From NCBI GenBank assembly GCA_013153915.1, contig JAADDL010000047.1, positions 1-5,894 of the forward strand: DNA of 5,894 bases, read 5' to 3'. The position numbers and the translations under genes were made by a program. This DNA is from Campylobacterota bacterium (GTDB taxonomy: Bacteria > Campylobacterota > Campylobacteria > Campylobacterales > JALSKU01). Every line of letters starts with the position of its first letter. Position 1 is the stretch's first letter. The notes beneath the pieces are model-generated. The model did no database searches. It was not told where the DNA came from and saw only the letters and a list, made by a program, of their open reading frames with translations. Below, piece after piece: positions 1 through 5,741 of this stretch.

Positions 1-1364
1 TTATAGCATTTCAGATGGCATTTCCCGAGCTAAGCAACTTGTTTGGACAGTATGGTACATTCGGAAGATTGAGACCTCTACATACTGACTCTGTTGCTTT
101 TGGTTTTACCGTTAGCGGTATTTTTGCTACTTGGTACTATGTGGGACAAAGAGTTCTAAAAGTATCTATGGCAGAGTCAAAATTTTTAATGGGATTGGCA
201 AAATTTCAAGTATTACTTTATGTTTTGACTGTTGCCGCGATAGTCTATTCTCTGCTAAACGGTATAACTACATCAAAAGAGTATGCCGAATTCGAGTGGC
301 CTATAGATGTAGCCATAGTCGTGATATGGGTTATATGGGGTATTGAGATATTCGGACTCATCGGACTTAGAAGAGAGAGGGTTTTATATATCTCCGTATG
401 GTACTATATAGCTACATTCCTTGGTGTTGCTATGCTATATGTATTTAATAACATGGAAGTACCTACATATTTTATAGCTCATGTGGGAAGTATTTGGAAA
501 TCGGTATCAATGTATGCCGGTACAAATGACGCTATGGTTCAATGGTGGTATGGACACAACGCTGTTGCATTCGTATTTACAGTACCTATTATCGCAATGA
601 TTTATTATTTCTTGCCTAAAGAGTCAGGTCAGCCAATATTTTCATATAAATTATCACTACTTTCATTTTGGGGTTTGATGTTCGTTTATCTTTGGGCAGG
701 CGGACACCACCTCCTTTACTCTACGGTTCCTGATTGGGTTCAAACTATGGGTTCTATTTTCTCTGTTGTTCTTATCCTTCCATCTTGGGGTAGTGCAATA
801 AACATACTACTTACTATGAAGGGAGAGTGGGGACAACTACAAGAAAATCCACTTATCAAATTTATGATACTTGCTTCAACTTTCTATATGTTCTCAACAC
901 TTGAAGGTCCTATTCAAGCTATCAAGTCAGTAAATGCTTTGGCTCACTTTACAGACTGGATTCCGGGACACGTTCATGACGGTACACTTGGTTGGGTCGG
1001 CTTTATGATTATAGCTTCTATATATCACATGGCTCCAAGAATGTTTAAAAGAGAGATATATAGTAAAAAACTTGTTGATGCTCAATTTTGGATTCAAACA
1101 ACAGGTATCGTTCTATACTTTACAAGTATGTGGATAGCGGGTATCACGCAAGGTATGATGTGGAGAGCTACCGATCAGTACGGAAACTTGACCTATTCAT
1201 TTATAGATACGGTTAAGGTTTTACACCCATACTATACGCTAAGAGGAATCGGCGGATTGTTTTATCTAATAGGTATCTTTATGTGGGGATATAACATCTA
1301 TAAAACATTTGCGGCCGGTAGAGAGCTCGAAAAAGAGCCAGTTTACACATCGCCTATGGCATAA
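1..1364 (+). CDS. ccoN: cbb3-type cytochrome c oxidase subunit I CcoN (5' end cut by window edge)
   Basis: Catalytic subunit of the C-family haem-copper oxidase. It reduces O2 to water at a haem b3-CuB centre in the inner membrane and conserves energy as a proton gradient. The reading frame is open to the left edge: the Met codon at 15 is preceded in frame by Ile-Ala-Phe-Gln, typical of the family's first helix, so it is internal. About 35 N-terminal residues are probably missing. Numbered from that Met, I see the low-spin haem His23 (RLRPLHT), CuB His181 (WWYGHNAV), the cross-linking Tyr225 six residues before CuB His231/His232 (GGHHLLY), Glu297 (TLEGP), and haem ligands His319 and His321 (PGHVHDGTLGW). 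The spacing from 181 to 321 matches the Pseudomonas stutzeri numbering 207-347 as I recall it. There are many hydrophobic spans. A strong SD for ccoO directly follows its stop codon, as expected in an operon. No missing key residue was found. Confidence 0.97.
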   Translation, partial: IAFQMAFPELSNLFGQYGTFGRLRPLHTDSVAFGFTVSGIFATWYYVGQRVLKVSMAESKFLMGLAKFQVLLYVLTVAAIVYSLLNGITTSKEYAEFEWPIDVAIVVIWVIWGIEIFGLIGLRRERVLYISVWYYIATFLGVAMLYVFNNMEVPTYFIAHVGSIWKSVSMYAGTNDAMVQWWYGHNAVAFVFTVPIIAMIYYFLPKESGQPIFSYKLSLLSFWGLMFVYLWAGGHHLLYSTVPDWVQTMGSIFSVVLILPSWGSAINILLTMKGEWGQLQENPLIKFMILASTFYMFSTLEGPIQAIKSVNALAHFTDWIPGHVHDGTLGWVGFMIIASIYHMAPRMFKREIYSKKLVDAQFWIQTTGIVLYFTSMWIAGITQGMMWRATDQYGNLTYSFIDTVKVLHPYYTLRGIGGLFYLIGIFMWGYNIYKTFAAGRELEKEPVYTSPMA

Positions 1365-1372
1365 AAGGAGGT
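1365..1372 (+). promoter_or_regulatory. Ribosome binding site of ccoO
   Basis: AAGGAGGT is an 8-base anti-SD match lying directly after the ccoN stop and 5 nt before the ccoO ATG. It is the strongest SD in the window and supports high translation of the dihaem-independent electron-entry subunit CcoO as part of a polycistronic message. Confidence 0.85.
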
Positions 1373-1377
1373 AAGTT

Positions 1378-2043
1378 ATGTTTCATTGGTTAGAAAAAAA
1401 TCCATTCTTCTTTGCAGTAGGTGTTTTTGTAGTGATTGCTTATGCCGGACTTGTAACGATTTTGCCTGATTTTGCAAAAAGTTCAAGACCGGTTGTGGGT
1501 CAAAAACCTTATACTATGCTACAGATTGCTGGAAGACAGATATATATAAAAGAGAGTTGCAATGCTTGTCACTCGCAGTTGATAAGACCGTTTAAGAGCG
1601 AGACCGATAGATACGGTGATTATTCTCTTAGTGGTGAGTATGCTTATGATAGACCATTTCTTTGGGGTTCTAAAAGAACCGGTCCGGATTTGCACAGAAT
1701 TGGAAACTATAGAACGACCGATTGGCATGAAAATCATATGTTGAAACCTACTAGTGTTGTTCCTGATTCTATTATGCCGGCATATCCACACCTATTTACA
1801 AATATAACTGATTTGGATACTGCTTATGCGGAAGCATATACCGTAAAAAAGGTTTTCGGTGTTCCGTATGATAAGCCAGGTATGCCTAAGCTTGGATCTT
1901 TAGAAGAAGCTAAAGCCGAAGCTTTGCAAGAGGCTAAAAAAGTGGCGGCGGATATGAAAAACAAAAATGTAAAAAACTTGGTTGCACAGGGAAAAATTCC
2001 TGAAATTGTTGCCTTGATAGCATATATGAACGGTTTAAAATAA
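1378..2043 (+). CDS. ccoO: cbb3-type cytochrome c oxidase subunit II CcoO (monohaem cytochrome c)
   Basis: Membrane-anchored monohaem cytochrome c of 221 aa that passes electrons from CcoP to the low-spin haem b of CcoN. An uncleaved N-terminal anchor spans about residues 9-30 after the short cytoplasmic stretch MFHWLEKN. The periplasmic domain carries CNACH at 61-65 for covalent haem c attachment. The family signatures HSQLIRPF, WGSKRTGPDLHRIG and SIMPAYPHLF follow, with Met133 the expected axial ligand. Length is normal for the family. The C-terminal third includes an Ala/Lys/Glu-rich helical insertion (about 171-205) before the last helix. The ATG start is fixed by the ideal SD 5 nt upstream. 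It lies 13 nt after ccoN and 10 nt before the chosen ccoQ start, consistent with one transcript. Confidence 0.97.
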   Translation: MFHWLEKNPFFFAVGVFVVIAYAGLVTILPDFAKSSRPVVGQKPYTMLQIAGRQIYIKESCNACHSQLIRPFKSETDRYGDYSLSGEYAYDRPFLWGSKRTGPDLHRIGNYRTTDWHENHMLKPTSVVPDSIMPAYPHLFTNITDLDTAYAEAYTVKKVFGVPYDKPGMPKLGSLEEAKAEALQEAKKVAADMKNKNVKNLVAQGKIPEIVALIAYMNGLK

Positions 2044-2047
2044 AGGA
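2042..2047 (+). promoter_or_regulatory. Ribosome binding site supporting a TTG start for ccoQ
   Basis: AAAGGA overlaps the ccoO stop codon and lies 6 nt before the TTG at 2054. No ATG or GTG in this frame is as well placed, so this site decides the start of ccoQ. Confidence 0.7.
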
Positions 2048-2053
2048 TTTGGT

Positions 2054-2272
2054 TTGGAGATAGAACAGATCAGAGAATTGCAAGCTTACGGTTATTTGGT
2101 ACTTGTTGTTTTTTTGACGATAGTATTGTACGCTTATATTCATCATCTTTATAAGACTCAAAGAAGCGGTGAGAAAGATTATGAAAAATACTCTGATTTG
2201 GCATTGAATGATGATATATCATCTTCTCCAATCGAAGAATATACAAAAGATGAAAAAGGAAGGAGCAAATAG
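2054..2272 (+). CDS. ccoQ: cbb3-type cytochrome c oxidase small subunit CcoQ/FixQ
   Basis: Single-span protein of 72 aa in the usual ccoQ slot between ccoO and ccoP. CcoQ proteins bind no cofactor and are linked to stability or assembly of the cbb3 complex. After a short N-terminus beginning MEIEQIRELQAYG, a hydrophobic helix covers about residues 12-29. A charged tail follows, rich in Lys, Glu and Asp (EEYTKDEKGRSK at the end), which would be cytoplasmic by analogy. The start is TTG, chosen because AAAGGA lies 6 nt upstream and the protein then begins just before the membrane helix. A TTG start may lower translation relative to ccoO and ccoP. The stop abuts the ccoP ATG with no spacer, so the two are probably translationally coupled. 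Identity rests on position and topology more than on motifs, since this family is poorly conserved. Confidence 0.88.
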   Translation: MEIEQIRELQAYGYLVLVVFLTIVLYAYIHHLYKTQRSGEKDYEKYSDLALNDDISSSPIEEYTKDEKGRSK

Positions 2273-3121
2273 ATGAAATGGTTTAATGATAATGTTAATA
2301 TTCTTGCTCTGATCGGTGCTGCGGTTATAATAGTCATGACGGTATTTGTGGCTGGAAAATATATAAGACAGATGAAAACCGATAAGAGTACGGGTGAACT
2401 TACTGGAGATGAGTGGGATGGAATCGGAGAATACAACAATCCTATCCCGGTAGGTTGGGGTCTAATTTTCGTAGGTACGATAGTTTGGTGGATATGGTAT
2501 GCTTTAGCCGGTTATCCGCTTTGGTCGTTTTCACAAATAGGGCAGTGGAACGAAGAACAACAAGAATATAATAAAATGTTTAAAGCAAAGTGGGCTAATG
2601 CGGATAAAGAGACTTTGAAAAATATGGGCGAGGGTGTATTTATCAATAACTGTGCCCCTTGTCACGGTGTTTTGGGTGACGGCTCAAACGGAAAAGCTCA
2701 AAATTTTAGACATAGATTTAGCGAAGCCCAAGTTCTTGATATTATTAAAAGAGGTTCAGCCGCTTTGGGTGATACAAAGTTAGGAGACAACAAAGGTCAA
2801 CTGGGATATCCTCTTGGCGAGATGCCTCCGGGAATGGCTAGCGGTGATAGCGCAAAAGCGATAGCTAAGTATATAGCTAACGGTATGAAAGGAGATGCAC
2901 CGGCTGAATTTGCTACATGTGCGGGATGTCACGGACAAGACGGTACCGGTAACGGCGGTAGCGCTCCAAATCTGAAAGCATATGATTTGACTTTGGTTGA
3001 ACATGTTCTACAGCATGGCAAAAGAGGTATGATAGGAGTTATGCCGGCTTTCAATACCGGAAGACTATCCGACATCAAGAAAAAAGCTGTTGCGATATAT
3101 GTTGACAGCATTGGAAGATAG
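2273..3121 (+). CDS. ccoP: cbb3-type cytochrome c oxidase subunit III CcoP (dihaem cytochrome c)
   Basis: Dihaem cytochrome c of 282 aa that accepts electrons from periplasmic donors or the bc1 complex and hands them to CcoO. Two N-terminal membrane helices are visible (about 8-28 and 61-80), separated by the family signature DGIGEYNNPIPVGW. This is the long, two-helix form of CcoP. The periplasmic part has two c-haem motifs: CAPCH at 127-131 (context CAPCHGVLGDG) and CAGCH at 216-220 (context CAGCHGQDGTGNGG). Candidate axial Met residues are in EMPPGM (184 or 188) and VMPAF (257). Both domains look complete and the length is normal. The ATG directly follows the ccoQ TAG, and an AGGAG lies 7 nt upstream of it. 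The stop is 9 nt before the next gene, so transcription clearly continues. Confidence 0.97.
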   Translation: MKWFNDNVNILALIGAAVIIVMTVFVAGKYIRQMKTDKSTGELTGDEWDGIGEYNNPIPVGWGLIFVGTIVWWIWYALAGYPLWSFSQIGQWNEEQQEYNKMFKAKWANADKETLKNMGEGVFINNCAPCHGVLGDGSNGKAQNFRHRFSEAQVLDIIKRGSAALGDTKLGDNKGQLGYPLGEMPPGMASGDSAKAIAKYIANGMKGDAPAEFATCAGCHGQDGTGNGGSAPNLKAYDLTLVEHVLQHGKRGMIGVMPAFNTGRLSDIKKKAVAIYVDSIGR

Positions 3122-3130
3122 GGGGAAAGC

Positions 3131-3346
3131 ATGGAGAATCCAACAAGAAGATTATGTTTTAATTTAAACGGTTTAATGGGTGGTTTGATTGCGACCGTAT
3201 TGTTACTTGCGATATTGTTCTTTTTGACAAGTTGGGATATAAGTGTTCAAAAGGCAAATGCTCAAAACTATTATAAGATAAAAGATCCTCAAGGGTTGAA
3301 ATTTAATAGTCCCGATAATGCAAAGCATTACGAATTGGTAAAATAA
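3131..3346 (+). CDS. DUF4006-like small single-span membrane protein
   Basis: Protein of 71 aa with the N-terminus MENPTRRLCFNLNGLMGG, one hydrophobic helix at about 13-34 (many Leu, Ile, Val) and a polar tail of about 37 residues. The positive N-terminus (two Arg) predicts N-in/C-out topology, placing the tail in the periplasm. Length, topology and position directly after ccoP match what I recall as DUF4006, a short family largely confined to Campylobacterota and found beside ccoNOQP, for example in Campylobacter jejuni. I could not search for this, and the family's function is unknown to me. A purine-rich SD (AGGGGG) lies 5 nt before the ATG, and ccoP ends 9 nt upstream. The location suggests an extra subunit or assembly/stability factor of the oxidase. 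This is an inference from context, since no catalytic or haem-binding motif is present. Confidence 0.85.
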   Translation: MENPTRRLCFNLNGLMGGLIATVLLLAILFFLTSWDISVQKANAQNYYKIKDPQGLKFNSPDNAKHYELVK

Positions 3347-3350
3347 GGAG
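3344..3350 (+). promoter_or_regulatory. Ribosome binding site of the 33-aa mini-ORF
   Basis: TAAGGAG overlaps the stop of the preceding gene and lies 5 nt (all A) before the ATG at 3356. It is nearly as strong as the ccoO site and is the main reason to call such a short ORF real. Confidence 0.8.
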
Positions 3351-3355
3351 AAAAA

Positions 3356-3457
3356 ATGGCAGATAAATTATACTATTTAAGTGCGTGGGGCTTGGTTGTT
3401 ACGGCTATCATTTCATTGTGGGCTGTTTTAACTCCAAATCATCTATTTGTAGGTTAA
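3356..3457 (+). CDS. 33-aa single-transmembrane mini-protein, unrecognised
   Basis: Short ORF, ATG at 3356 and TAA at 3455-3457. The protein begins MADKLYYLSAWG, has a hydrophobic helix of about 17-19 residues (roughly 9-26, containing two Trp) and ends TPNHLFVG. Support comes from TAAGGAG ideally spaced before the ATG, tight packing (9 nt after the previous stop, 2 nt before the next likely start) and amphiphilic single-span character. I do not recognise it as a named family. Its size and topology recall the small accessory helices of respiratory oxidases, such as the ~37-aa CcoM of Pseudomonas stutzeri cbb3, but I see no sequence match to that protein. A role as a small subunit or stabiliser of the cbb3 complex is inferred from location only. 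It lies upstream of the intrinsic terminator at 3481-3507, so it should be expressed at the level of the oxidase genes. Confidence 0.75.
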   Translation: MADKLYYLSAWGLVVTAIISLWAVLTPNHLFVG

Positions 3458-3459
3458 TA

Positions 3460-4062
3460 TTGAGCGTTTTAAAATTTAGCGGGCGGATTGTATCCGCCCT
3501 GATTTTTATATTTGTCGTCAATGTTTTTGCTAAAGATAGTTTGATACTATGCAACGACAACGGCATCGTAAACGATAGGGCGATAGGGGAAATCGAAAAA
3601 ATCGGCGATGAGTTAAAGCAAAAAACCAATATCGCCGTCTATCTATGCGTCAAAAAAACTATCAATCATCAAAAGATAAAAGATTTTGAAAAGAGTCTGC
3701 TAGGCAAGATGAAAAGACCGTTTATTTTATTGACTTTGGCGGTAGATGACCAAAAGGTTGACATATATACATCCAACGATACAAAAAAGTTAGTGGATGT
3801 CGATGCGGTTTTGAGTCCTTTTAGCGGTACGGTCATACCTATCTTGACTTCAAGAAAAGGGAGTGATAAGTATTCGGCCGCTATGCTTAACGGTTATGCC
3901 GATATTACCGATAGGGTTGCAAACAGTATGGGTATAAAGTTAAACTCAAGCGTAGGCAATACAAATAGAATACTAGTCAATATACTGCGAGTAGTAGTTT
4001 ACGGCTCTTTTTTATACTTTATGATAATGTATTTTAGAAAAAGATATAAAAAGAAGAAGTGA
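3460..4062 (+). CDS. Periplasmic TPM-domain-like protein with C-terminal membrane anchor
   Basis: Predicted 200-aa envelope protein from a TTG at 3460. That start is chosen because it gives a clean signal sequence (Lys5, Arg9, hydrophobic core about 10-23, candidate cleavage VFA|KD) and does not overlap the mini-ORF. GTG codons further upstream (3385, 3418) would overlap it and bury the signal. An AGG at 3451-3453 is a weak SD. The domain at about 27-165 resembles the TPM (TLP18.3/Psb32/MOLO-1) fold: NGIVNDRAIGEIEKIGDELK, then TNIAVYLCV, RPFILLTLAVD, KVDIYTS and SAAMLNGYADITDRVA. A second helix (about 172-191) ends in RKRYKKKK, so the domain is periplasmic and the tail cytoplasmic. TPM proteins are linked to photosystem or membrane-complex repair and phosphatase activity, but the function here is unknown. 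Position between oxidase genes and a fixH-like gene suggests a cbb3 biogenesis role. An intrinsic terminator overlaps codons 8-16. Confidence 0.78.
   Translation: MSVLKFSGRIVSALIFIFVVNVFAKDSLILCNDNGIVNDRAIGEIEKIGDELKQKTNIAVYLCVKKTINHQKIKDFEKSLLGKMKRPFILLTLAVDDQKVDIYTSNDTKKLVDVDAVLSPFSGTVIPILTSRKGSDKYSAAMLNGYADITDRVANSMGIKLNSSVGNTNRILVNILRVVVYGSFLYFMIMYFRKRYKKKK
3481..3507 (+). terminator. Intrinsic terminator embedded in the signal-peptide codons of the TPM-like gene
   Basis: GGGCGGAT (3481-3488) pairs perfectly with ATCCGCCC (3492-3499) around the loop TGT. Three bases later comes a run of five T (3503-3507), then ATATTT. An 8-bp stem with six G:C pairs is very unlike the surrounding AT-rich sequence. 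It lies 24 nt after the stop of the mini-ORF, where an operon-end terminator would be expected, but also 21 nt inside the next reading frame. No alternative start lies after it that would leave an intact signal peptide. It probably terminates part of the transcription and lowers expression of the two downstream genes. Ribosomes translating from 3460 would be able to melt it. Confidence 0.75.
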
Positions 4063-4553
4063 TGAAAAAAAACAACAACAAAACATTTTGGCCATATGGT
4101 ATTACTATTGCAATAATTGCGGTTGTTATCATGGGTGCGGGTACTATCATGATAGCTTTACAGCATCCCGTACAGATGGATGAAGCTTATATGAAAAAAT
4201 ATCAAAATGTCGACAACCACTATAACGAAATACAAAAATCTCAAGAGATATTTGATAGCAAGTACAAAGTTTCCATAAATAACGATGCTTTTAAAATAGG
4301 TAAAAATACACTTTTGGTTAGCGTTTTGGATAAAAGTTCAAACCAAAGTGTCGAAAATCTAAATTTAAAAGTCAAGATTACAAGACCCGATGATGATAGA
4401 TTTGATATAAAATTAGCCTCTAGTGATACCAAAGAGGGTCATTATATATTTCCAAAATTTTCCATAAATAAAAGAGGCAGATGGATAGTGTTATTGAGTA
4501 TTTCCGATGGAAAAGTTGAAGGCTTTTTTAAAAAAGAGATAGATGTAAATTAG
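4062..4553 (+). CDS. FixH/CcoH-like cbb3 oxidase assembly protein
   Basis: Protein of 163 aa from the ATG at 4062, which overlaps the previous stop by one base (TGATG), a layout typical of translational coupling. A GTG one codon earlier (4059) would add one residue. An N-terminal membrane helix covers about 13-33 after the basic stretch MKKNNNKTFWPYG, followed by the FixH-like juxtamembrane signature HPVQMDEAYMKKYQNVD. The periplasmic domain is predicted to be mostly beta, with GKNTLLVSVLD, the conserved TRPDDDRFD patch (107-115) and a terminal GRWIVLLSISDG strand motif (139-150). FixH/CcoH proteins interact with cbb3 subunits during assembly and often sit with the copper-transporting ATPase FixI/CcoI and FixS/CcoS. 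Those partners are not present here, so this is a fixH-like gene attached to the structural operon instead. No metal-binding Cys motif is visible. Family assignment is by pattern recall, not search. Confidence 0.82.
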   Translation: MKKNNNKTFWPYGITIAIIAVVIMGAGTIMIALQHPVQMDEAYMKKYQNVDNHYNEIQKSQEIFDSKYKVSINNDAFKIGKNTLLVSVLDKSSNQSVENLNLKVKITRPDDDRFDIKLASSDTKEGHYIFPKFSINKRGRWIVLLSISDGKVEGFFKKEIDVN

Positions 4554-5633
4554 CTAAGATAGCGTATTAGCCCAGTTCCAAAACGGAATGATTTCATAGT
4601 TTATATCGCTTTCTTGAAATTCTCCCTCGTTTCCAAGCGTGATGATTTGTACATCTTTGATTGAGAGCTTTAAAAAGTGCTTTTTTCTCTTGACTATCTT
4701 ATTTTTTAGAAGATTAGTCGGCATAAACGGAATACACAGTATAGCTTTATTTTCATAAGGCAGATAAAAATCAATCTCATCGGTATAGTAGATGTTTTTT
4801 TGATTTTTGTATAGTTCGGAAAAAACGATATTTTCAAATCTTTTGATAAAATCTTTTTCAAACGTCAAAGCGTTTTTTAGGGCAAAATCTATCAAAAAAA
4901 GCTTTTTTTGACTATTTTGTTTTTGATATTTTTCTAAAAATATTATCAAACCTTCTTGCTGAAATTTATCTACATATCCGTAAAAAGAGTCTTTTGATAT
5001 CTTTATCTCCTCTTTTAGGGATTTGAATATTTTATACAAAGATATCTTTTGACTTTGGTATTTTGAAAGATATTTAAACACAATAGCCTCTTTATCGTTT
5101 GAAAAGAGATTTTTTACTATATGTTGAAGTATCTCTATCTTATTTGGATGGCTTGATTGATATACGGCGGGATATGTGCCGTAATTTGCAAATGTATTAA
5201 ACGACTGTTCGATATTTGATAGCTTTTTTTCAAAAGCCAAAAACTCTTCAAAATCAAGCGGAAAAAGTCTCTTGGTAATAAACCCTTCAACCTTTATATC
5301 TTTTTTTGTCGTAATTAGTATCTCTTCGCAAGAGGGGATAGGAAAATCAAAATCAAAATTTTCCAAAACCAGCAAAACGATACCGTTTTTTTTGATAAAT
5401 CCGTTTAACTCTTTTAGCAGAGAACTTTTGTCTACTCTTAAATCGCTAAAATCGATATACAGATATTCACTCTTTTTATAATTTAAAAGATGTGAAAAGA
5501 TAATAGTGCTTATGCCGCACTGATTTGGCGATACCACGATAAGTCTTTTTTCAGTGATTGTAAATTTTCTATCTATCTTAGTAAATTTTTTGGGCTCAAA
5601 GTCGTATAGATATTCAAGTTGAGATAGACCCAT
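4554..5633 (-). CDS. AAA_14/DUF4143-type ATPase-like protein with degenerate P-loop
   Basis: Cytoplasmic protein of 359 aa laid out like AAA_14 + DUF4143 ATPases: a beta-strand and P-loop region (31-50, LIVVSPNQCGIST), YLYIDFSDLR at 57-66, a Walker B-like strand LLVLENFDF (87-95), a sensor-like ILITTKK (105-111), then RLFPLDFEEFLAFE (122-135). The C-terminal half has a winged-helix-like region (about 195-235) and the DUF4143 landmark FENIVFSELYKN (266-277) with DEIDFYL (285-291). The Walker A Lys is Ile41 (ATA codon, one base from AAA) and the first P-loop Gly is Ser35. The Walker B acidic pair is reduced to a single Glu91, so ATP hydrolysis is doubtful. The reading frame is intact, so this is not a decayed gene. 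The ATG is preceded by AGAGGAA with 7-nt spacing. It is Lys/Phe/Ile-rich and more AT-rich than the cco genes. I recall an ATP-binding protein gene beside rpsJ in Helicobacter pylori, which may be the same neighbourhood. Function unknown. Confidence 0.75.
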   Translation of the reverse strand: MGLSQLEYLYDFEPKKFTKIDRKFTITEKRLIVVSPNQCGISTIIFSHLLNYKKSEYLYIDFSDLRVDKSSLLKELNGFIKKNGIVLLVLENFDFDFPIPSCEEILITTKKDIKVEGFITKRLFPLDFEEFLAFEKKLSNIEQSFNTFANYGTYPAVYQSSHPNKIEILQHIVKNLFSNDKEAIVFKYLSKYQSQKISLYKIFKSLKEEIKISKDSFYGYVDKFQQEGLIIFLEKYQKQNSQKKLFLIDFALKNALTFEKDFIKRFENIVFSELYKNQKNIYYTDEIDFYLPYENKAILCIPFMPTNLLKNKIVKRKKHFLKLSIKDVQIITLGNEGEFQESDINYEIIPFWNWANTLS

Positions 5634-5684
5634 GCAAAATTCCTCTTCAATATAGTTGTCATTACTTTAGCAGAATTTTAATCT

Positions 5685-5703
5685 TTTCCTTATTAAAAGG
5701 AAA
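5685..5703. repeat. AT-rich dyad, possible operator
   Basis: TTTCCTT (5685-5691) and AAGGAAA (5697-5703) form a perfect 7-bp inverted repeat around ATTAA. It lies 38 bp upstream of the rpsJ -35 and 51 bp upstream of the minus-strand start codon, a plausible operator position for either gene. In AT-rich DNA such a dyad can also arise by chance. Confidence 0.35.
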
Positions 5704-5741
5704 TAAAATACTATCTTTTTTTATTGAAAGCCTTAATATTA

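Noticed and set aside
1519..1791. Minus-strand open frame opposite ccoO.
   Set aside because: The plus strand encodes the conserved CcoO haem domain, and the minus-strand product has no recognisable features.
2179..2439. Minus-strand open frame across the ccoQ/ccoP junction.
   Set aside because: It is antisense to two well-supported genes, with no start context or protein features to support it.
2780..3132. Minus-strand open frames opposite ccoP.
   Set aside because: They lie antisense to highly conserved haem-binding sequence, have no SD or recognisable protein character, and are explained by ccoP codon composition.
3385..3459. In-frame extension of the TPM-like protein to the GTG at 3385.
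   Set aside because: It would overlap the well-supported mini-ORF almost entirely and push the signal peptide 25 residues inward. The TTG at 3460 gives a clean signal sequence and tight spacing.
4268..4471. Near-identical TTTCCATAAATAA segments (about 4269-4281 and 4458-4470) in the FixH-like gene, considered as a repeat.
   Set aside because: Both encode Ser-Ile-Asn in beta strands using common AT-rich codons, and the match is short and does not extend.
4523..4536. Perfect palindrome CTTTTTTAAAAAAG near the end of the FixH-like gene, considered as a terminator.
   Set aside because: It has no loop and no G:C-rich stem, and it encodes Lys/Phe codons of the protein. It would not form a stable RNA hairpin.
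4553..4563. GCTA-AGA-TAGC mini-hairpin at the convergent junction.
   Set aside because: The stem is only 4 bp and no T-tract follows on either strand, so it is too weak to call a terminator.
5386..5394. Run of eight T (eight A on the coding strand) with a possible A AAA AAC slippery heptamer in the ATPase-like gene, considered as phase variation or programmed frameshift.
   Set aside because: Homopolymers of this length are ordinary in AT-rich Lys-rich genes. The main frame continues intact for the full family length, and I saw no stimulatory structure.
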